This document shows, piece after piece, positions 1-12,259 of a stretch of 64,000 nt of DNA. The notes beneath the pieces were generated by a model that saw only the letters and a program-made list of their open reading frames with translations, did not search any database and was not told the origin of the DNA. Numbering within the stretch: position 1 is the first letter of the stretch; each line of letters begins with the position of its first letter. Origin of the DNA: Hericium rajendrae (taxonomy: Eukaryota > Basidiomycota > Agaricomycetes > Russulales > Hericiaceae); assembly GCA_033439255.1 (NCBI GenBank), contig CM065880.1, forward strand, positions 1,488,001-1,552,000. Reading direction: 5' to 3'. Both the position numbers and the translations under genes were made by a program.

Positions 1-450
1 CAATTTTTCTTTTTCTTATCTTTCTAATGTTGTTATTTTTGTAGTCTGTTTTACTTTTTTGGTAGTTTTAAGATAAGTCTTATAATCTTTGTTTTATTTT
101 TCAGTCTGATGTTGTTATATTTGTTGCCTTTTTACTTTTTTTTGTAGTTGAGGTCAGGATAATTACTTATGTAGTTGATATGATATTTGTGTAGTCTATA
201 GATATATTACTTGATTAAAAAGCATAAATTCAATGTATGATATCAGATTTAAAATTGCTATCAGGTTTAAAGCTGCTATCAGCTTTAAATCTGAGGCCAG
301 ACATGAAATCTCAGGCCAAACATGAAATCTGGAGTCAGACATGAAATCTGAAGCCATACATAAATCTGAGATCAGAAGTAAAACCTGAGGCCAGATATAA
401 ATCTGATTGTATCTGTGATACTATACCCTGCATGATTGTCTGATGTGTCT
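1..450. repeat. AT-rich block with degenerate TCTGAT/TCAGAC repeats
   Basis: No gene is seen. From about 235 to 420 a unit of roughly 25-30 bases recurs, built on words such as CAGACATGAAATCTGA and AAATCTGAGGCCAGA. The TCTGA/TCAGA words match the subterminal repeats of the CATCAGG-type transposons further right, so this is probably the inner edge of another such element whose end lies outside the window. Confidence 0.5.
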
Positions 451-452
451 GA

Positions 453-1060
453 ATGTTGCTTCCAGGTGCAATCAGACATGGCCAGAAAGTTTGTAAAAGT
501 ACTGATGCTGTCTGTTCTGCACTTACACCAGCGGCCTTTTGCCTTCTATTCAGGGTTATGCCACCAGGGATGATTCATGAGGTGTACATGTCATGCAACA
601 CTATTTCTATCGGAGGGCACTTCCTGAGCTATGAAACTTTGCATCTTACGCAGTGGACTTGGTATGTCGATCATGCCATCCAATCATCTCTGACCAATGT
701 GGATCACCACTCCATGCTCTGGTTACTCTGTCGAATGGTTATAGCTCTATGATATCAGAGAATATGTGCACATCTATCTTTCCTGCATGTGTGTATGTTT
801 GATTTTTTTCTCTTCTGCAGGCATTTGCATGCGAGCCTTCCTTGCCCTTTCAGACATGATCATTTGCCTAGAGGATTATTTTTCCCAAAAACAAAAGCAT
901 ACGTATGACTTGTTTGCATGAGAAGATCTGGAGAAATGGAAGGAAGCACGTCACATTGTGAAGGTCATTATGGACAAGAATACGTTGATGGCGGATGAAG
1001 TCTGGAGGCAGTCTTTGGTTTCTGGTCCTGGCTGGGATAGATGCAAAAACACATATATTG
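453..1060 (+). pseudogene. Remnant of a JmjC-like (cupin) gene
   Basis: The plus strand encodes MPPGMIHEVYMS followed by SIGGHF and then SYETLHLTQW. This resembles the last part of a JmjC fold, where a metal-binding His lies in a strand followed by a GGHF segment, as in the complete JmjC-like gene at 20241-24929 (RPCTRHWVYG then GRHFYAQACL). After a probable intron (about 745-820, ending TTCTGCAG) the reading ALSDMIICLEDYFSQ and DLEKWKEARHIVK looks like the next exon, in a frame broken by stops. The first iron-ligand region is not present upstream, where repeat DNA begins. Known: JmjC proteins are Fe(II)/2-oxoglutarate oxygenases. Inferred: this is a 5'-truncated dead copy. Assignment is tentative. 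Confidence 0.4.
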
Positions 1061-1503
1061 ATTTTGCTTGTATTCACATGAGCTGATCTTGTAGTTTCTT
1101 TAGATCCTTTGATCGCTACATGCATATTCCACCTGTTTGAGATTTCTAGATGTGAACACATGAGATCTTGAATAGTCTGACCATTTCAAAATCAGACAGA
1201 TCTACTGTCCGATGCATGCATATAGGTTGTGTGCAAATTTCACAAAGGGGCCTTTGCCGGCATTGTTAAAGTATCTGATCATCGATCATGGCACCAGCAG
1301 ATCAATGCATTATTTTTACTCTCGTAGAGCCACTCTTTTGCCTTCTTGGAACCCATTATCATCAAAGCATAATAATCATTTCCTCAGGCCTCATGTCTGT
1401 GCTTGCATGTTTTGGATGCTTCTGTGGATACATCATATATAAACAGTTCACAATGTAGTGCGAGTGTGCTGCAAGGTCGACAGCCCTCGCAGGTTCCACA
1501 CTC
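1061..1503. other. Intergenic stretch without recognisable gene
   Basis: Several short open frames occur but none shows a motif or plausible splicing. It lies between the JmjC remnant and the 3' end of Helitron H1. Confidence 0.4.
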
Positions 1504-1600
1504 ACTTGAGGGGAGAGGGCCGATGCTTCGCACGGCAAGACAATTTCTTTTTTATTTATTTATTTAGTCATTAAGGTGCATAAATAAGTAAGCTTGCTTC

Positions 1601-4600
1601 TCACTCTTTTGCATAATGCAAATTATCAAAACCTGACAGCATATCTTCAAACTCACATTGCCTACCAGTAATTACTCCATCATAGTACCAGATCCTTTTT
1701 CCTTTGTCAATAATTCTTGCAGTAAAATGAACATCTCCAAAATACACTATAGCCACCAGTTTGAATGATGTCTTTTCATTATTTGTGTGATGCTTCATGG
1801 TAAATGAGTGATTTATTTTAATGTTGTGATAGTCAAGTTCTACTGCTATCAATGGTGGACTGTTGTTGATAAAAATAGTAGTAGTATAAAGTGCACTATT
1901 GCACTGAGGGCATTTTTTCATACTAATTCCATTCATAATTTTTCCTAATTCACTAGCAGTATTTGAGTCTGCAGACAAGCTAAAAATATGTCATACAAGA
2001 TTATGAACATTTTCAGTCACAGAATACTCACAAGATGTACAATTGTCTTCTACATATCCTACATCTGTTTGACATGCAAGTATAACAAAGGTTGACTCTC
2101 TGATATCAGTTCTCACTCCTTGTGTATTAAGAAATTTGATACATCAGGAACCTTCAAAACTTTCTGATTTACCCTGCAGACATCTGATCAGTCTGCAAGC
2201 ATTCTGCATTGACACTTTTTTGATTCTGCAACTAGCTGAGAGTAGCTAATGTTGTCTGAGAGTATCTGATGTGTCTGATGCAATTGCTGCAGATCATGCA
2301 GATACAGTCAGACACTATCAGATGTCTGCAGGGTAAATCAGAAAGTTTTGAAGGTTCCTGATGTAGGATCAAATTGTGTGAGCAAAGCTCTAACATTTTT
2401 TCTTACTAACTCAAAGTCAGAATGTTCCAAGTGAGTCCATTTATTATTCAATGTACTACAGTAATTGTTCAAATTTGCTAAGTGATCTTCCCAAAGATCT
2501 TTTTTTGTCCTAAAAATATGATAAAGGATGGTAAACAATGTATCATATGCACAGCTCCAAGTTTGACCACACCATTTCAATCCAATAGGAGAAGAAACTT
2601 TTACCTTTGAAGCACTACTTGTTTTTTGTTTTTTTATCTTTCTCTTATCAGCATCTTCTTTACTAATCTGATCTAATGCTTTTGTTCTATTTGTAGTATC
2701 AAAGCTATCTGGCTTCTCTTCAAACGTTACAAGCTTTCTTTTTTTTAGATTATCAAGCTCCTCTATATTATTTTTATTAATTGTAGTAGTCTTTTGTTTG
2801 ATTAAAATTGTCCATTCTGCATTTTTTGTGTTATGAACAAGTTCAAAAGGATCTAATTTTGTCCATTTGAGTGGAGCAGGCACATTTGGTGGAACATAGT
2901 CAACTCCTTTCCACATTTGATACTGCTGGATGCAAGCTGCTCTAGTAGGAGCATCAATGATTGTAGGAAGTTTCTTGTAATATTGAAGATATGTTATCTC
3001 ATCTAATAGCTCAAGCTCTCTAAATTCTGATCTTAGATATCCAGGGAGTCTTCCTTTAATTTTGTCAGTATTAAACTGCTGAAGAATGGCTGTTCCAGCA
3101 ATACTTGAGCTTCGTGAGAGAGCAGTATAGACTCCTCTTTGGTCCTTACAATTTTGAATATCAACAACATTGAATGGTCGTGTTCTTCCTTGAGAAGCAT
3201 AGTCTGTCATTGAAAAGTCAGGTAGGATGGGAATCTGAGATCTACTAATCCATATTTCTTTGTCATTGGGCATGAAGCATTTGATTTTCTCTTCAACTCT
3301 GGAGATAGGAACAACATTAAGAGGCAGCCCTGTGAGTTGCACTGGCTTAGGTGCACAAGTCAATCTCACAAAGACTACATCTAACACAAGCTTATCATCA
3401 ATACCAGTATGACACTTCCATCCTATGACCACACCTTCAGCTCCATTGATAACACACATCTCAGTTGCTTCATTGTGTTTAAGCATGACAAGCATTCCTA
3501 TACACAAAGATAATTTTCCTGCATAGTGTTTAGTCATAGATGGAATTAACTCTCATAGTTTTCTTTGCAAGGTAGTGTGAATTTGATTGTTTGCTCTTAT
3601 AGGATCACTATACATATTTTTTTTCTTTTTACTTGACAAAGATTTATCAGCCTTATGTCATCTATCTATGGAATAAAAGTGTACAAGCTTTTGGCCTGAC
3701 TCTATTCCACATCGAATTGTTCCTGCTTCATTAATTTCATCTCTCTGAATATTGAATGATGTAATGATAGATACATTTTGAAATTGAGGATCTGCAATGT
3801 TGGGTCTATTGGCTCCAGGTCCTGTAATTCTAGATCTAAGAAGGTTGATATCATCTTCTGTACAATATTTGTATCTTATATCTTCTAAAGCTCTTCTGAA
3901 TCTAGCATCATCAGGTGTCTGTGTTTTTTGGTGCATATTCTGTCTTAAAATTACTACAGTTACAAACTGATGCCATAATGCTTTTCCTAAACAAGCCTTT
4001 TATTTTAGATGAGAATGAGTAGTGTGAATTACAGTATCTACATCTTGGCTGTATAAGGCACTATTAGCAGGAGGAGGCAGTTGAGCAAAGTCACCAGCAA
4101 GAATGATGTTTACACCTCCAAAAGGCTGATCTTCTACTTTTAGTGCACTACTCATTTGGGCACTGATATTGTATAAACTATTGCAATCTACCATAGACAC
4201 CTCATCTAAAAAGATGTACTGAACATGTTGAAGCCTAGTACGAATATCAGCCAGAGTAGATACACTTTTGCCTCCTTCTGGTTAAAATTTATTGATAGCT
4301 AACATGGAATGGTATGTTGATCCTCCTATCAAAGTTGCTGCAGCTCCTGTGGATGCCATGATTAAAAATTTGTAAGACTCTTGTCTCTGCTCAAAAAACT
4401 TGATCATAGCTTTGATGACTTGTGACTTGCCTGTGCCAGTCATACCCTCTAAATACATCTTGAGCTGCTCAGACTGTGGAGTCACAGTATGATTTGCAAT
4501 AATTTTGAATGCTCTTGATTGCTCAACATTTAGTGTGAATGTCTTAGCTATTTCATCAATGTTTAATCTATCTTCTGGATTTTTTGGATGATAATTGTAA

Positions 4601-4975
4601 TCTAAATATGTTTTACTCACCAACTTGACTTCATTTACATTATAAGGATCTCCATAGGAAGTATCATTATTCTTTTCTGCATTGCTAGCTTCAAGATCTC
4701 TTTTGACCAAAATGATATCTTTTTCTCATGCTAGAGTTGCTTTCCATTCCTTTTGAGACTTGGATAACATGACATTCTCATCAATAGCATTTTCTGTCTG
4801 CTCTATTTTACTTGGATTTAACCATCCAGTATCTTCAATAACTTTATGCATCTTGTACATATCTGTCAGTCTTTTCTGTTGTTTTTTGTCTATATCATCC
4901 CATTCTTCTTGAAGCTTTTCTGTAAGACTATCAACACCCCAGTTGGTAGTTGCTTCATCTTCATCATGTTAACCA
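1601..4975 (-). pseudogene. Helitron Pif1-like helicase, C-terminal half, with USP-like tail (H1)
   Basis: Read on the minus strand it shows, in order: Walker A (GMTGTGKSQVIKAM, about 4.43 kb), motif II (DEVSMVD, about 4.2 kb), motif III (GDFAQLPPPANS), the motif V/VI region (YASQGRT, YTALSRS) near 3.1-3.2 kb, and a C-terminal extension with WSCAYDTLFTIL near 2.55 kb and VHFTARIID near 1.7 kb. The Rep part is missing because of the 5' truncation. The frame is broken in several places; at 3658-3660 a Trp codon of H2 (TGG) reads TGA. At the A-run near 3620 this copy keeps 8 A and an open frame, whereas H2 has 9. The product would unwind DNA in rolling-circle transposition, but this copy cannot make it. 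Confidence 0.8.
2142..2363. mobile_element. 222-bp CATCAGG MITE (family A), TSD TA
   Basis: Ends are CATCAGGAACCTTCAAAAC and its complement, and the inside is filled with TCTGAT/ATCAGA words. It interrupts H1. The uninterrupted site is visible in H2 near 45387 (TTTGATAGGGTC in reverse complement), so the duplicated target is TA. A second copy of identical length lies at 10404-10625. Confidence 0.9.
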
Positions 4976-5811
4976 TCTTTTTCATGAGAATAGGTCCAGA
5001 AATGACTGAGATATGAGCAAATCACTGTAAAAGATACCCTTGAGGAGAAGGTCAACTTAATCGCATCCGATCGGCACAACCAGTGGTGCTATTGACACGC
5101 TCAAGATACCGTTGGAACGGTCTGATTTATACCTTTCTAACAGTGTATTGCACAAGACCATCGGACAAGTATTGAGAAAACGCGGTGGCAATCACTGAAG
5201 GGTCAGTGTTAGAGACAGGGGCAAACTTGTTGAGGCCATATCTTTTTATTGACTCATCCAATAGTAATGTACCTAGTGTCATTGGAAAGTTATAATAAAG
5301 ATCTTTCTGATGCAATCAAGGGAGCAACAATGGCATCAGTATTTAAGGAGGGATACTTGAATTATCAGAAAACCTCCTATTTGACTATTTTCGAAGTTTT
5401 TTGAGCTTTTACATAATCAAACCAACAGGCTTGATGACATCTTCTTGTACGGCCGTACCAAAAGACGTCATTTTGCCCGTGCTGCGGATTACATAAGCGA
5501 TTTATAAGCAGGAAAAAATCGAAAAAATCATTCAAGTCTAGGGCAAATCATCAAATCATCTGAGAATAGGCACATACTGAGTAGTATAAAAAATCAGTAA
5601 AAATAGTATTAATATGGCCATTGATAGTACCATTCAGAAACACTTGAGTTTCTGTTTATAGCTAGAGAATTGACAGAGATATAGTCAAATTACTAATTTA
5701 GACCCCTAGAAGACAAAAATAAAATCAATCTAAGCAACATACAACAGTTGACAGTCTTTCAAAGGCCACACTTATGTACTTCATAAATGTAAACACAATT
5801 TTTGAGAAGTC

Positions 5812-5858
5812 ACATGCAACAGTGAGCCTGACCAGGCTCGCTGTTGCACATGACCATT
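5812..5858. repeat. Palindrome with CAACAGCGAGCC arms
   Basis: A near-perfect inverted repeat: CATGCAACAGTGAGCC, short loop, then GGCTCGCTGTTGCACATG. Versions recur at about 6123-6168 and 15415-15460, and as a duplicated half near 25090-25160. It is a fixed part of the Helitron-like elements here. Confidence 0.7.
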
Positions 5859-6489
5859 ATTTTGTCATTAGTTCAACTCTTGCTGGTAACAAAGTTTAAA
5901 ACTTGGGGGAAGAGGGCCGATGCTCTGCACGGCAATACGATTCCTTTTGAATTGTTCTAACTTTGTAGTGTTATGCTCACAGAATTAATAAGATAACAGA
6001 GAATTGAATATACTAGTATTGTAATGCTGCAAAAATCTCCATCTTCAAAGTATGTTGTTTTACACTTATCTCTTATTTTTAAACTTTGTTACCAGCAAGA
6101 GTTGAACTAATGACAAAATAATGGTCACATGCAACAGCGAGCCCGGTCAGCCTCGCTGTTGCATGTGACTTCTCAAAAATTGTGTTTACATTTATGAAGT
6201 ACATAAGTGTGGCCTTTAAAGGTCTGTCAACTGTTGTATGTTGCCTAGATTGATTTTATTTTTGCCTTCTAGGGGTCTGAATCAGTAATTTGGCTATATC
6301 TCTGTCAATTCTCTAGCTATGAACATAAACTCAAGTGTTTCAGAATAGGACTATCAATGGCCATATTAACACGATTTTTACTGATTTTTTATACTACTCA
6401 GTATGTGCCTATTCTCAGATGATTTGATGATTTGCCCTAGACTTGAATGATTTTTTCGATTTTTTCCTGCTTATAAATCGCTTATGTAA

Positions 6490-6573
6490 TCCGCAGCACG
6501 GGCAAAATGACGTACTCCCGTCCCCCTCATGATGTCATGGGACGAGAGTATGTCATTTTGCCCGTGCTGCGGA
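6490..6573. repeat. 84-bp palindrome (TCCGCAGCACGGGC arms)
   Basis: The arms TCCGCAGCACGGGC...GCCCGTGCTGCGGA enclose CATGATGTCATGGGAC. A more GC-rich version with the same arms lies at 26526-26609. In copies a and c the same place holds a different palindrome (about 5440-5480 and 16375-16430, TACGGCCGTAC core). This suggests small palindromic inserts that can be exchanged. Confidence 0.75.
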
Positions 6574-7404
6574 TTATGTAAAACCTTGAAAATAGTCAAA
6601 TAGGAGGTTTTGTGATAATTCGAGTGTACCTCCTTAACTACTGGAGATATCATCAATCCCTTGATTGCGTCAGAAAGTTCTTTATTATACCTTTCCATCG
6701 ATGCTAGGTACACTACAATTGGATGAGTCAATAAAAAGATATGGCCTCAACAAGTTTGCCTCTACCTCTAACACCAACCCTTCAGTAATCGCTACCGCGT
6801 TTTCTCAATACTTATCCGATCGTCTTGTATAATATGCCGTTGGAAAGGTACGAATCAGACCTTTCCAAAGGTATCTTTAGCGTGTAAATAGCGCCACTCA
6901 TTGCTCCACTACAATGCAATCACTATGATCTCCTCCTCAAGGATATCTTTTGAAGTGATTTGCTTATATCTCAGTCATTTCTGGACCTATTGTCATGAAA
7001 ACAAATGTTCTGAGGAGGTAAAATTTGCTCTCATTATATTACCATACATCACACTCACTTACATCAATAAAAAGATACAGACTTTACTATGAAGTACATT
7101 TATCCACTATCTTGTGACAAGTTTGCACTTTTTCATACTGAGAACTTCTGGTCCTAATATGACTAGCATTGACTTAAATATGCATATAGTCTAACAATGA
7201 TTTAGTTAGATTTAAAAGACTGAACATCTCTAAGAAATATCCAAAATTATAAGAATGGCAATTGGCAGAATCAAACTTATAACCTCACTTTATATGAGAA
7301 ATTAGTTAGAGTAAATGATTCCAAGAAATTATAATGAGATATAAATGTTATGTATAATGATTGTGAACAGTGACAGTGAGATATGTTGATTGTAAAATGA
7401 AATA

Positions 7405-7500
7405 AAAGAATTCAAGGTTGAACTGGAATTGAACCTGCAAACTCGTCAGATTGTTAACTTGTGATTATATAAGCCAACTGCCAAATGGGGATGGTCATCG
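7405..7500 (-). other. tRNA-like segment (A-box and B-box) near a Helitron-like 5' end
   Basis: Read on minus: TTTGGCAGTTGGCTTATA resembles an A box and GCAGGTTCAATTCCAG a B box with a T-arm stem of four pairs out of five. The acceptor stem does not pair, so this is tRNA-derived rather than a working tRNA. Parallel copies lie at about 7850-7945 (minus) and 19515-19590 (plus). Confidence 0.5.
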
Positions 7501-7737
7501 TTTTGGTGTCGTTTTCGATAGGAAAAGCTGGTATAGAGTAAACGATTCTAAGGAATCGTAAATAAAAGATAAGTGTAAAACAATATACTTTGAAGATGGA
7601 GATCTTTGCAGCATTACAATACTAGTATATTCAATTCTCTATTATCTTATTAATTCTGTGAGAATAACACTACAAAGTTATAACAATTCAAAAGGAATCA
7701 TATTGCCGTGCAGAGCATCGACCCTCTTCCCTTAAGT

Positions 7738-8155
7738 CTCAGAGTGCCTTTGTTATGCAACAACTATATTGATATTATAATTTATATCTAAGCTTGTTTA
7801 TCAGATTATCAATAATAGTACTATTAGATATTAGATACTAAAGTGTAAAGAGAGTCAGGCTTGAACTGAAATTGAATCTGCAAACTCGTCAGATTGAAGA
7901 TGCATGATTATATAAGCCAACTGCCTAATGGGCATAGTCATCTTTCATGTATCATTTTCACTATGAAAAGGTGATATAGAGTAAATGATTTTAAGGAATT
8001 GTAATATAGAATCTTGTGTATTGTACATACTTGTTATATATTTCAGCTAGATGCACATTATACACTATTATCCATACTTGTACTATAAATACTTGTAGTA
8101 TCAATGTCAGATACTGTATAGTTGAAGAAAGCTAATAGCTAATCATATGATCAAT
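7738..8155. other. Fragmentary Helitron-like 5' end and AT-rich spacer
   Basis: No gene. 7850-8012 holds, in reverse orientation, another tRNA-like segment followed by the 5'-type terminus (GAGTAAATGATTTTAAGGAATT at about 7978). The rest is AT-rich with no feature that I can assign. Confidence 0.45.
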
Positions 8156-9000
8156 CATCAGGAACCTTGACAAATTTCTTTTTTATCTGAGAGTCTCTAA
8201 TAGTATCTGTAGGTATCTGATTGATCTGAGACATCTGATTTTTTTTTAAATTTCTGACTAATCTTCTGCAATGATCATCAGAAAGTGTCAGATAGTAGTC
8301 AGTTCAGTTCAGATCTTTCAATTTTATTCAGACAGTATCAGAAGTGTACAATTTAAAAAAAGATCTATTCAGATCTGTTCAAATAATATCAGAAATCTAT
8401 GTAAAAAATCAGATTGCTATCAGTATATATCAAAATTAGCATCAGTTGATCAAGTCATCAAAAGTTGTATAAAAGATAAATCAGAATAGTAAAGTACTCT
8501 CAGAATGATCTCAGTAAATATCAGAATTCTCAATGTTTATCAGAAATGATCTCAGTAAGCATCAAAATATCTAAACTTTATCAGAATAATTTCAGTGAGT
8601 GTCAGAATTTTTAAGATCTGTCAGAATAATCTCAGTGAGTATCAGAATATCTAAATTTTGTCAGAAATGATTTCAGTAAATGTCAGAATTCTTAAGTTTT
8701 ATCAGAATGATCTTAGTAAATGTCAAAATTTGTAAGTATTGTTCAAATGAGACTAGTAGCTGTTAGAATGATATTACTGTTAAATATTGTTAAAAGTTAA
8801 TACTGAGCTAGTATTATTACTCTTAGCATCAATAAGCTATCTATAGACCAAAAATTAAAGAGAGTAGGATAGTATACACATTTTAACTTACTAAACTTAA
8901 AGCTTTTATATATATTTGAGCTGATTAATATTACTACTAATCAATAGTAATATACATAAGAGAAGTCAGACTAAAACTACATTTGTACAAGTTCAAAGTA
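8156..9000. repeat. Left terminus and subterminal repeats of the Plavaka-type element
   Basis: After the CATCAGG terminus, words of the form TCAGAAT, ATCAGAA and TCTGAT recur many times between 8200 and 8760, mostly as (A)TCAGAATNATCTCAGTAA-like units of about 55 bp. In CACTA elements such subterminal arrays bind the transposition proteins. 8770-9000 is AT-rich 3' flank of the transposase without repeats. Confidence 0.65.
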
Positions 9001-9022
9001 TGAAAACAAAAGAGAAAAATAT

Positions 9023-12000
9023 TTAAAAAGCAAAATTATAAGCATGATGATCAGAATATTTGTTAACATAGAAAGAGGGAAACACATCTAATGAATAGCT
9101 ATATTTAAAATCTGTAGGAAGAAACTCAGTTCCATATACACCAATAAGATGTGCTCCTCGAGAAATTGTATTCATATGAACTATAGCCATTACATTTTTA
9201 CCCTGATCATCAAGTTCCTGTTCTACAATCTACATTCCTGTGTCTGGATCAGGAGAATCTCCAATAGGTACAAACCATTCAACAAGTGCACATGGATAGA
9301 CATTTTGATTGTATTTGAAAGAGAAGAACATTCTCACTTGTGCAATATAAATTCCCTGCATTCCAGGTAGATCAGAACTATGCTGTATAAAAACACAGTC
9401 ACATCGTGAATATTGATTGTGCCATTTGGGACAAGAATAAATGCGATGATGATGCATGCCTTTTATTCCTGAGATATCACTAAGAGAATAATATCTAGCT
9501 ATAGCAGAGTGAAAGACATCAATCTTGTAAGGTGCTGGTGGACATGCATCCAGATCAACATGCATAGAGGTTAATTCAGATGTTCCATAGAACTGATCAA
9601 ATAAAAATTGTCGAATAAGTGTAGGAAGATTGGACAAGTTCTGACTTTGTGCAAGCTGATTCAATTTTCGAGGATATCCTCTTTTATGTGTCTTAGACAG
9701 AGTTACTTGATTAGTTATATCATCTCCTTCAGTAACTCCATAATTTGAAAGTTCTATGTCTTCATTGTCCAAATCTTCTGCAGTTGGATCTGGCATATTT
9801 TTTGACTGCTCTGCTATAAATCCCAAAGGCTTATCTAGCATGCCACGCTCAATAAAGTCCTGTGTGCAAACATTGAGTTTATCAAGTTTTTGATTGGTGA
9901 TTAGCATCTGGTCAAGTGCATTAAATCTGCTAGAGCCATGGCTCTTTTACAGCTTTAATATGTTTAGACTCAGTGATAGAAGAATCAAGTCCACCTAGCA
10001 CTGCAAAGTCTTCAATTAAAGGCCTATAGTACTTCAATGAATGCTGCCTAGGAAGTGAAATTCCTTTTAATCGAACATCACTATCTATAAAGACTTGACG
10101 TTCCTCATGAAAAAGATTGAGAGTGGCATCTATAGCATCTAATGTATCTTCATCAATGATAGGCTGTCGTACCATATAGGCAAAATCCAAAAATGCTCGA
10201 ACAGCTCGCACCATCTGTGGTGGAACATGACCATTGATAGCAGGAAGAAAAACTTTCATCAGAGCTTTGGAGTCATCTCCTGTCCATTGTGAAAATCCAC
10301 GTCCATCAGGAAATCGACGCAGCTCAGGAAATAATGGAACAGCAGCAATCCTTCGATCAATATCTGTTATAATTCTTATTGCTCCAGTTGGTCCATGTAC
10401 TTTCATCAGGAACCTTCAAAACTTTCTGATTTACCCTGCAGACATCTGATCAGTCTGCAAGCATTCTGCATTGACACTTTTTTGATTCTGCAACTAGCTG
10501 AGAGTAGCTAATGTTGTCTGAGAGTATCTGATGTGTCTGATGCAATTGCTGCAGATCATGCAGATACAATCAGACACTATCAGATGTCTGCAGGGTAAAT
10601 CAGAAAGTTTTGAAGGTTCCTGATGTTGGTAAGATATTGTTCTGTCCAAAGGACTAGATGATCATGAAATGAACCTTTGATAAGTTGATGAAGTAAATCT
10701 GGAGTCAAAAGCTCATAAATGTCTGCACGTTCAAAATCATCTGTAAATGGCTATGATTAAATGAAGACAATCAGTTAATGATGAATGATATATAATTTCT
10801 AATAACATACCATGATATCTCCAACAATTCCATACTTAGACCATAGTTTATCTTCCTGAAGTGCTTCCATAAGTAAAGATGTGTACTCATGGCTATGCCT
10901 TATACCATCACCACTATCTAGATCCTTTGGTGGACAAGTGCATTTTGGACACCAATTTTTGACAATACATGCCATAAGTACTTGCTCAGGATAATCTGCA
11001 ATATATGGACCAATACCATAAATGACTCGATGTAAATGTCCATCAGGACAGCAAACAATGTCTGGCATAGTCAATCCAGGCTGCAAATGCTTCAGGATCA
11101 TTTTTAAAGATTCATGCATCATATGTCTCCAAAATTTTTTGAATTCAGGACTACTTCGAAATTCTTTATCTGTTTTTCCAACAGATAAAAATCCAACAAC
11201 ACTTACAGCATCACGATGAGTATGACGAACATTATTGTGCACATTGCCAATAGATGCATATAGTGGATAATATTCATTATTTCCTGTACCAACAGATACA
11301 GTTGTTTTATCACTGCTTAAGATCACAGGTACAAACATAGCACCATGAGTATTTGGATCTTCAGCAATCTTATCAGCCTGATGCCATGCCCAATTTCCAG
11401 ACATAAAATTTGTCCACTGTCTTTTGCCATTTGCTTTAAAGTCCTGATGTGGAGCATAGTCAAACTCATTCTTAAAATCAGGATTTGCAAGTTGACTCTC
11501 AATTACTGATTTTGGATTGCAATACCACATCTCATATTCAGTAAGCATCCATGCAGGTGGATTATGTTCTGGGATGGGACCTTTATATTTGACTATAAAA
11601 GACAACCAAGGTGTATTTGCTAGTGGTATAGCATCAAGAGTTTCCAATAAATCATCATTGTTTGCAAAAGGTGGATCAACATTATGGTGTGCAGCCCATG
11701 CATGCATCAAGTCATCATTGAAGTCTGCAGATGTCTGTCCTCGACGAAAAAGCAAATCTGCAATGGTATATTCTATACGATCACGAAATGGAAACCAATC
11801 ATGAGCTGCTCTTGACTCAGGTAAATTTGCAGGAGGAGCATTAGGTGGTAAATCATTTCCAAGCTCATCACATGGTGTGCCATCAATAATTGGATGCAAC
11901 AATGTCTGAGATCCATCATCTCTATGTGTAGACATAAGGCTTGGAACATCATCATCATCATCATCATGTTGTGCAAGTAAACTGGCATGACAAGTAGACT

Positions 12001-12229
12001 CATCATTATCAGACATAGGTGATAGGTCAACCATTGAAGCTAGTGAAGTTGTAATAGGAGTCACAAGAGCACTAGCAGAGGTTTGTGTAAATGTAGAATG
12101 TATAGCATACATATGCTGCTGCAAGCCACGTTCTGTCACAAAGCCTCTGCGACAAGTCCATGAGCATAAACATGGATAAGCCAGACTATGAGGCTTATGA
12201 ATTTTTCGAGAGCCTCGACCACGAGCCAT
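9023..12229 (-). pseudogene. Plavaka transposase
   Basis: It starts at ATG 12229 (MARGRGSRKIHK). An N-terminal C2H2-like finger (CLCSWTCRRGFVTERGLQQH) is followed by a linker with an acidic run, the conserved core (DWFPFRDRIEYTIADLLFR, WAWHQADKI, FVPVILSSDKTTVS, YYPLYASIGNVHNNVR, CCPDGHLHRVIYGIGPYIAD, CPKCTCP), then after an intron (10751-10810) ADIYELLTPDLLHQLIKGSF, SQWTGDDSKALMKVFLPAI and a C-terminal QLFYGTSEL-like region. These are recognisable Plavaka signatures; the family is a CACTA-related cut-and-paste transposase of fungi. Damage seen: a MITE at 10404-10625, a frame change near 9930 after HIKAVKEPW, and TGG to TAG at 9230-9232. Otherwise it is close to full length, so inactivation looks recent. 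Confidence 0.85.
10404..10625. mobile_element. 222-bp CATCAGG MITE (family A), TSD TT
   Basis: Same length and near-identical sequence to 2142-2363. It interrupts the transposase between the codons for TEQYLT and KVHGPTG. The flanking dinucleotide TT is present on both sides. The insertion is therefore younger than the host element. Confidence 0.9.
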
Positions 12230-12259
12230 GATCAATTAATATGTCAAGAATAGTTTGTA

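Larger units (their letters stand above)
1504..4975 (-). mobile_element. Helitron copy H1, 5'-truncated
   Basis: This is the reverse complement of the 3' half of Helitron H2 (about 42.2-46.0 kb), with high identity by eye. The 3' terminus, read on the minus strand, has a short hairpin (GCCGTGC, loop GAA, GCATCGGC) followed by a C-rich run ending CTCAAGT, as in H2. At 4975 homology stops abruptly inside the helicase linker, and the sequence continues as an unrelated non-autonomous element. It contains a 222-bp MITE (2142-2363). Rolling-circle elements make no target duplication, so the outer ends are judged only from the hairpin and the loss of homology. Confidence 0.8.
5901..7560 (-). mobile_element. 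Non-autonomous Helitron-like element (copy b) nested in copy a
   Basis: The 3' end (written on plus as ACTTGGGGGAAGAGGGCC) is at 5901 and a 5'-type end (ACGATTCCTTAGAATCG in reverse complement) is at about 7544-7560. The flanking A-rich sequence is continuous in other copies (GTTTAAAAATAAGAGATAAG), so copy b sits inside copy a. A second, degenerate 5'-type end at about 7310-7345 means the 7346-7560 part may come from another copy. The two opposed copies create a long inverted arrangement of about 0.9 kb per arm. A tRNA-like segment lies at about 7405-7500. Confidence 0.55.
4976..7737 (-). mobile_element. Non-autonomous Helitron-like element (copy a), split by a second copy
   Basis: Segments 4976-5900 and 7561-7737 together match the plus-strand copy at 15191-17262 in reverse orientation. 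The 3' terminal hairpin (TTGCCGTGCAGAGCATCG, then a pyrimidine run ending TTAAGT) lies at about 7702-7737. The 5' side is lost at 4975/4976, where it abuts truncated Helitron H1. The element is AT-rich, has no long gene, and carries internal palindromes. The terminal hairpin shares its design with H1/H2, which suggests mobilisation by the same RepHel protein. Confidence 0.65.
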
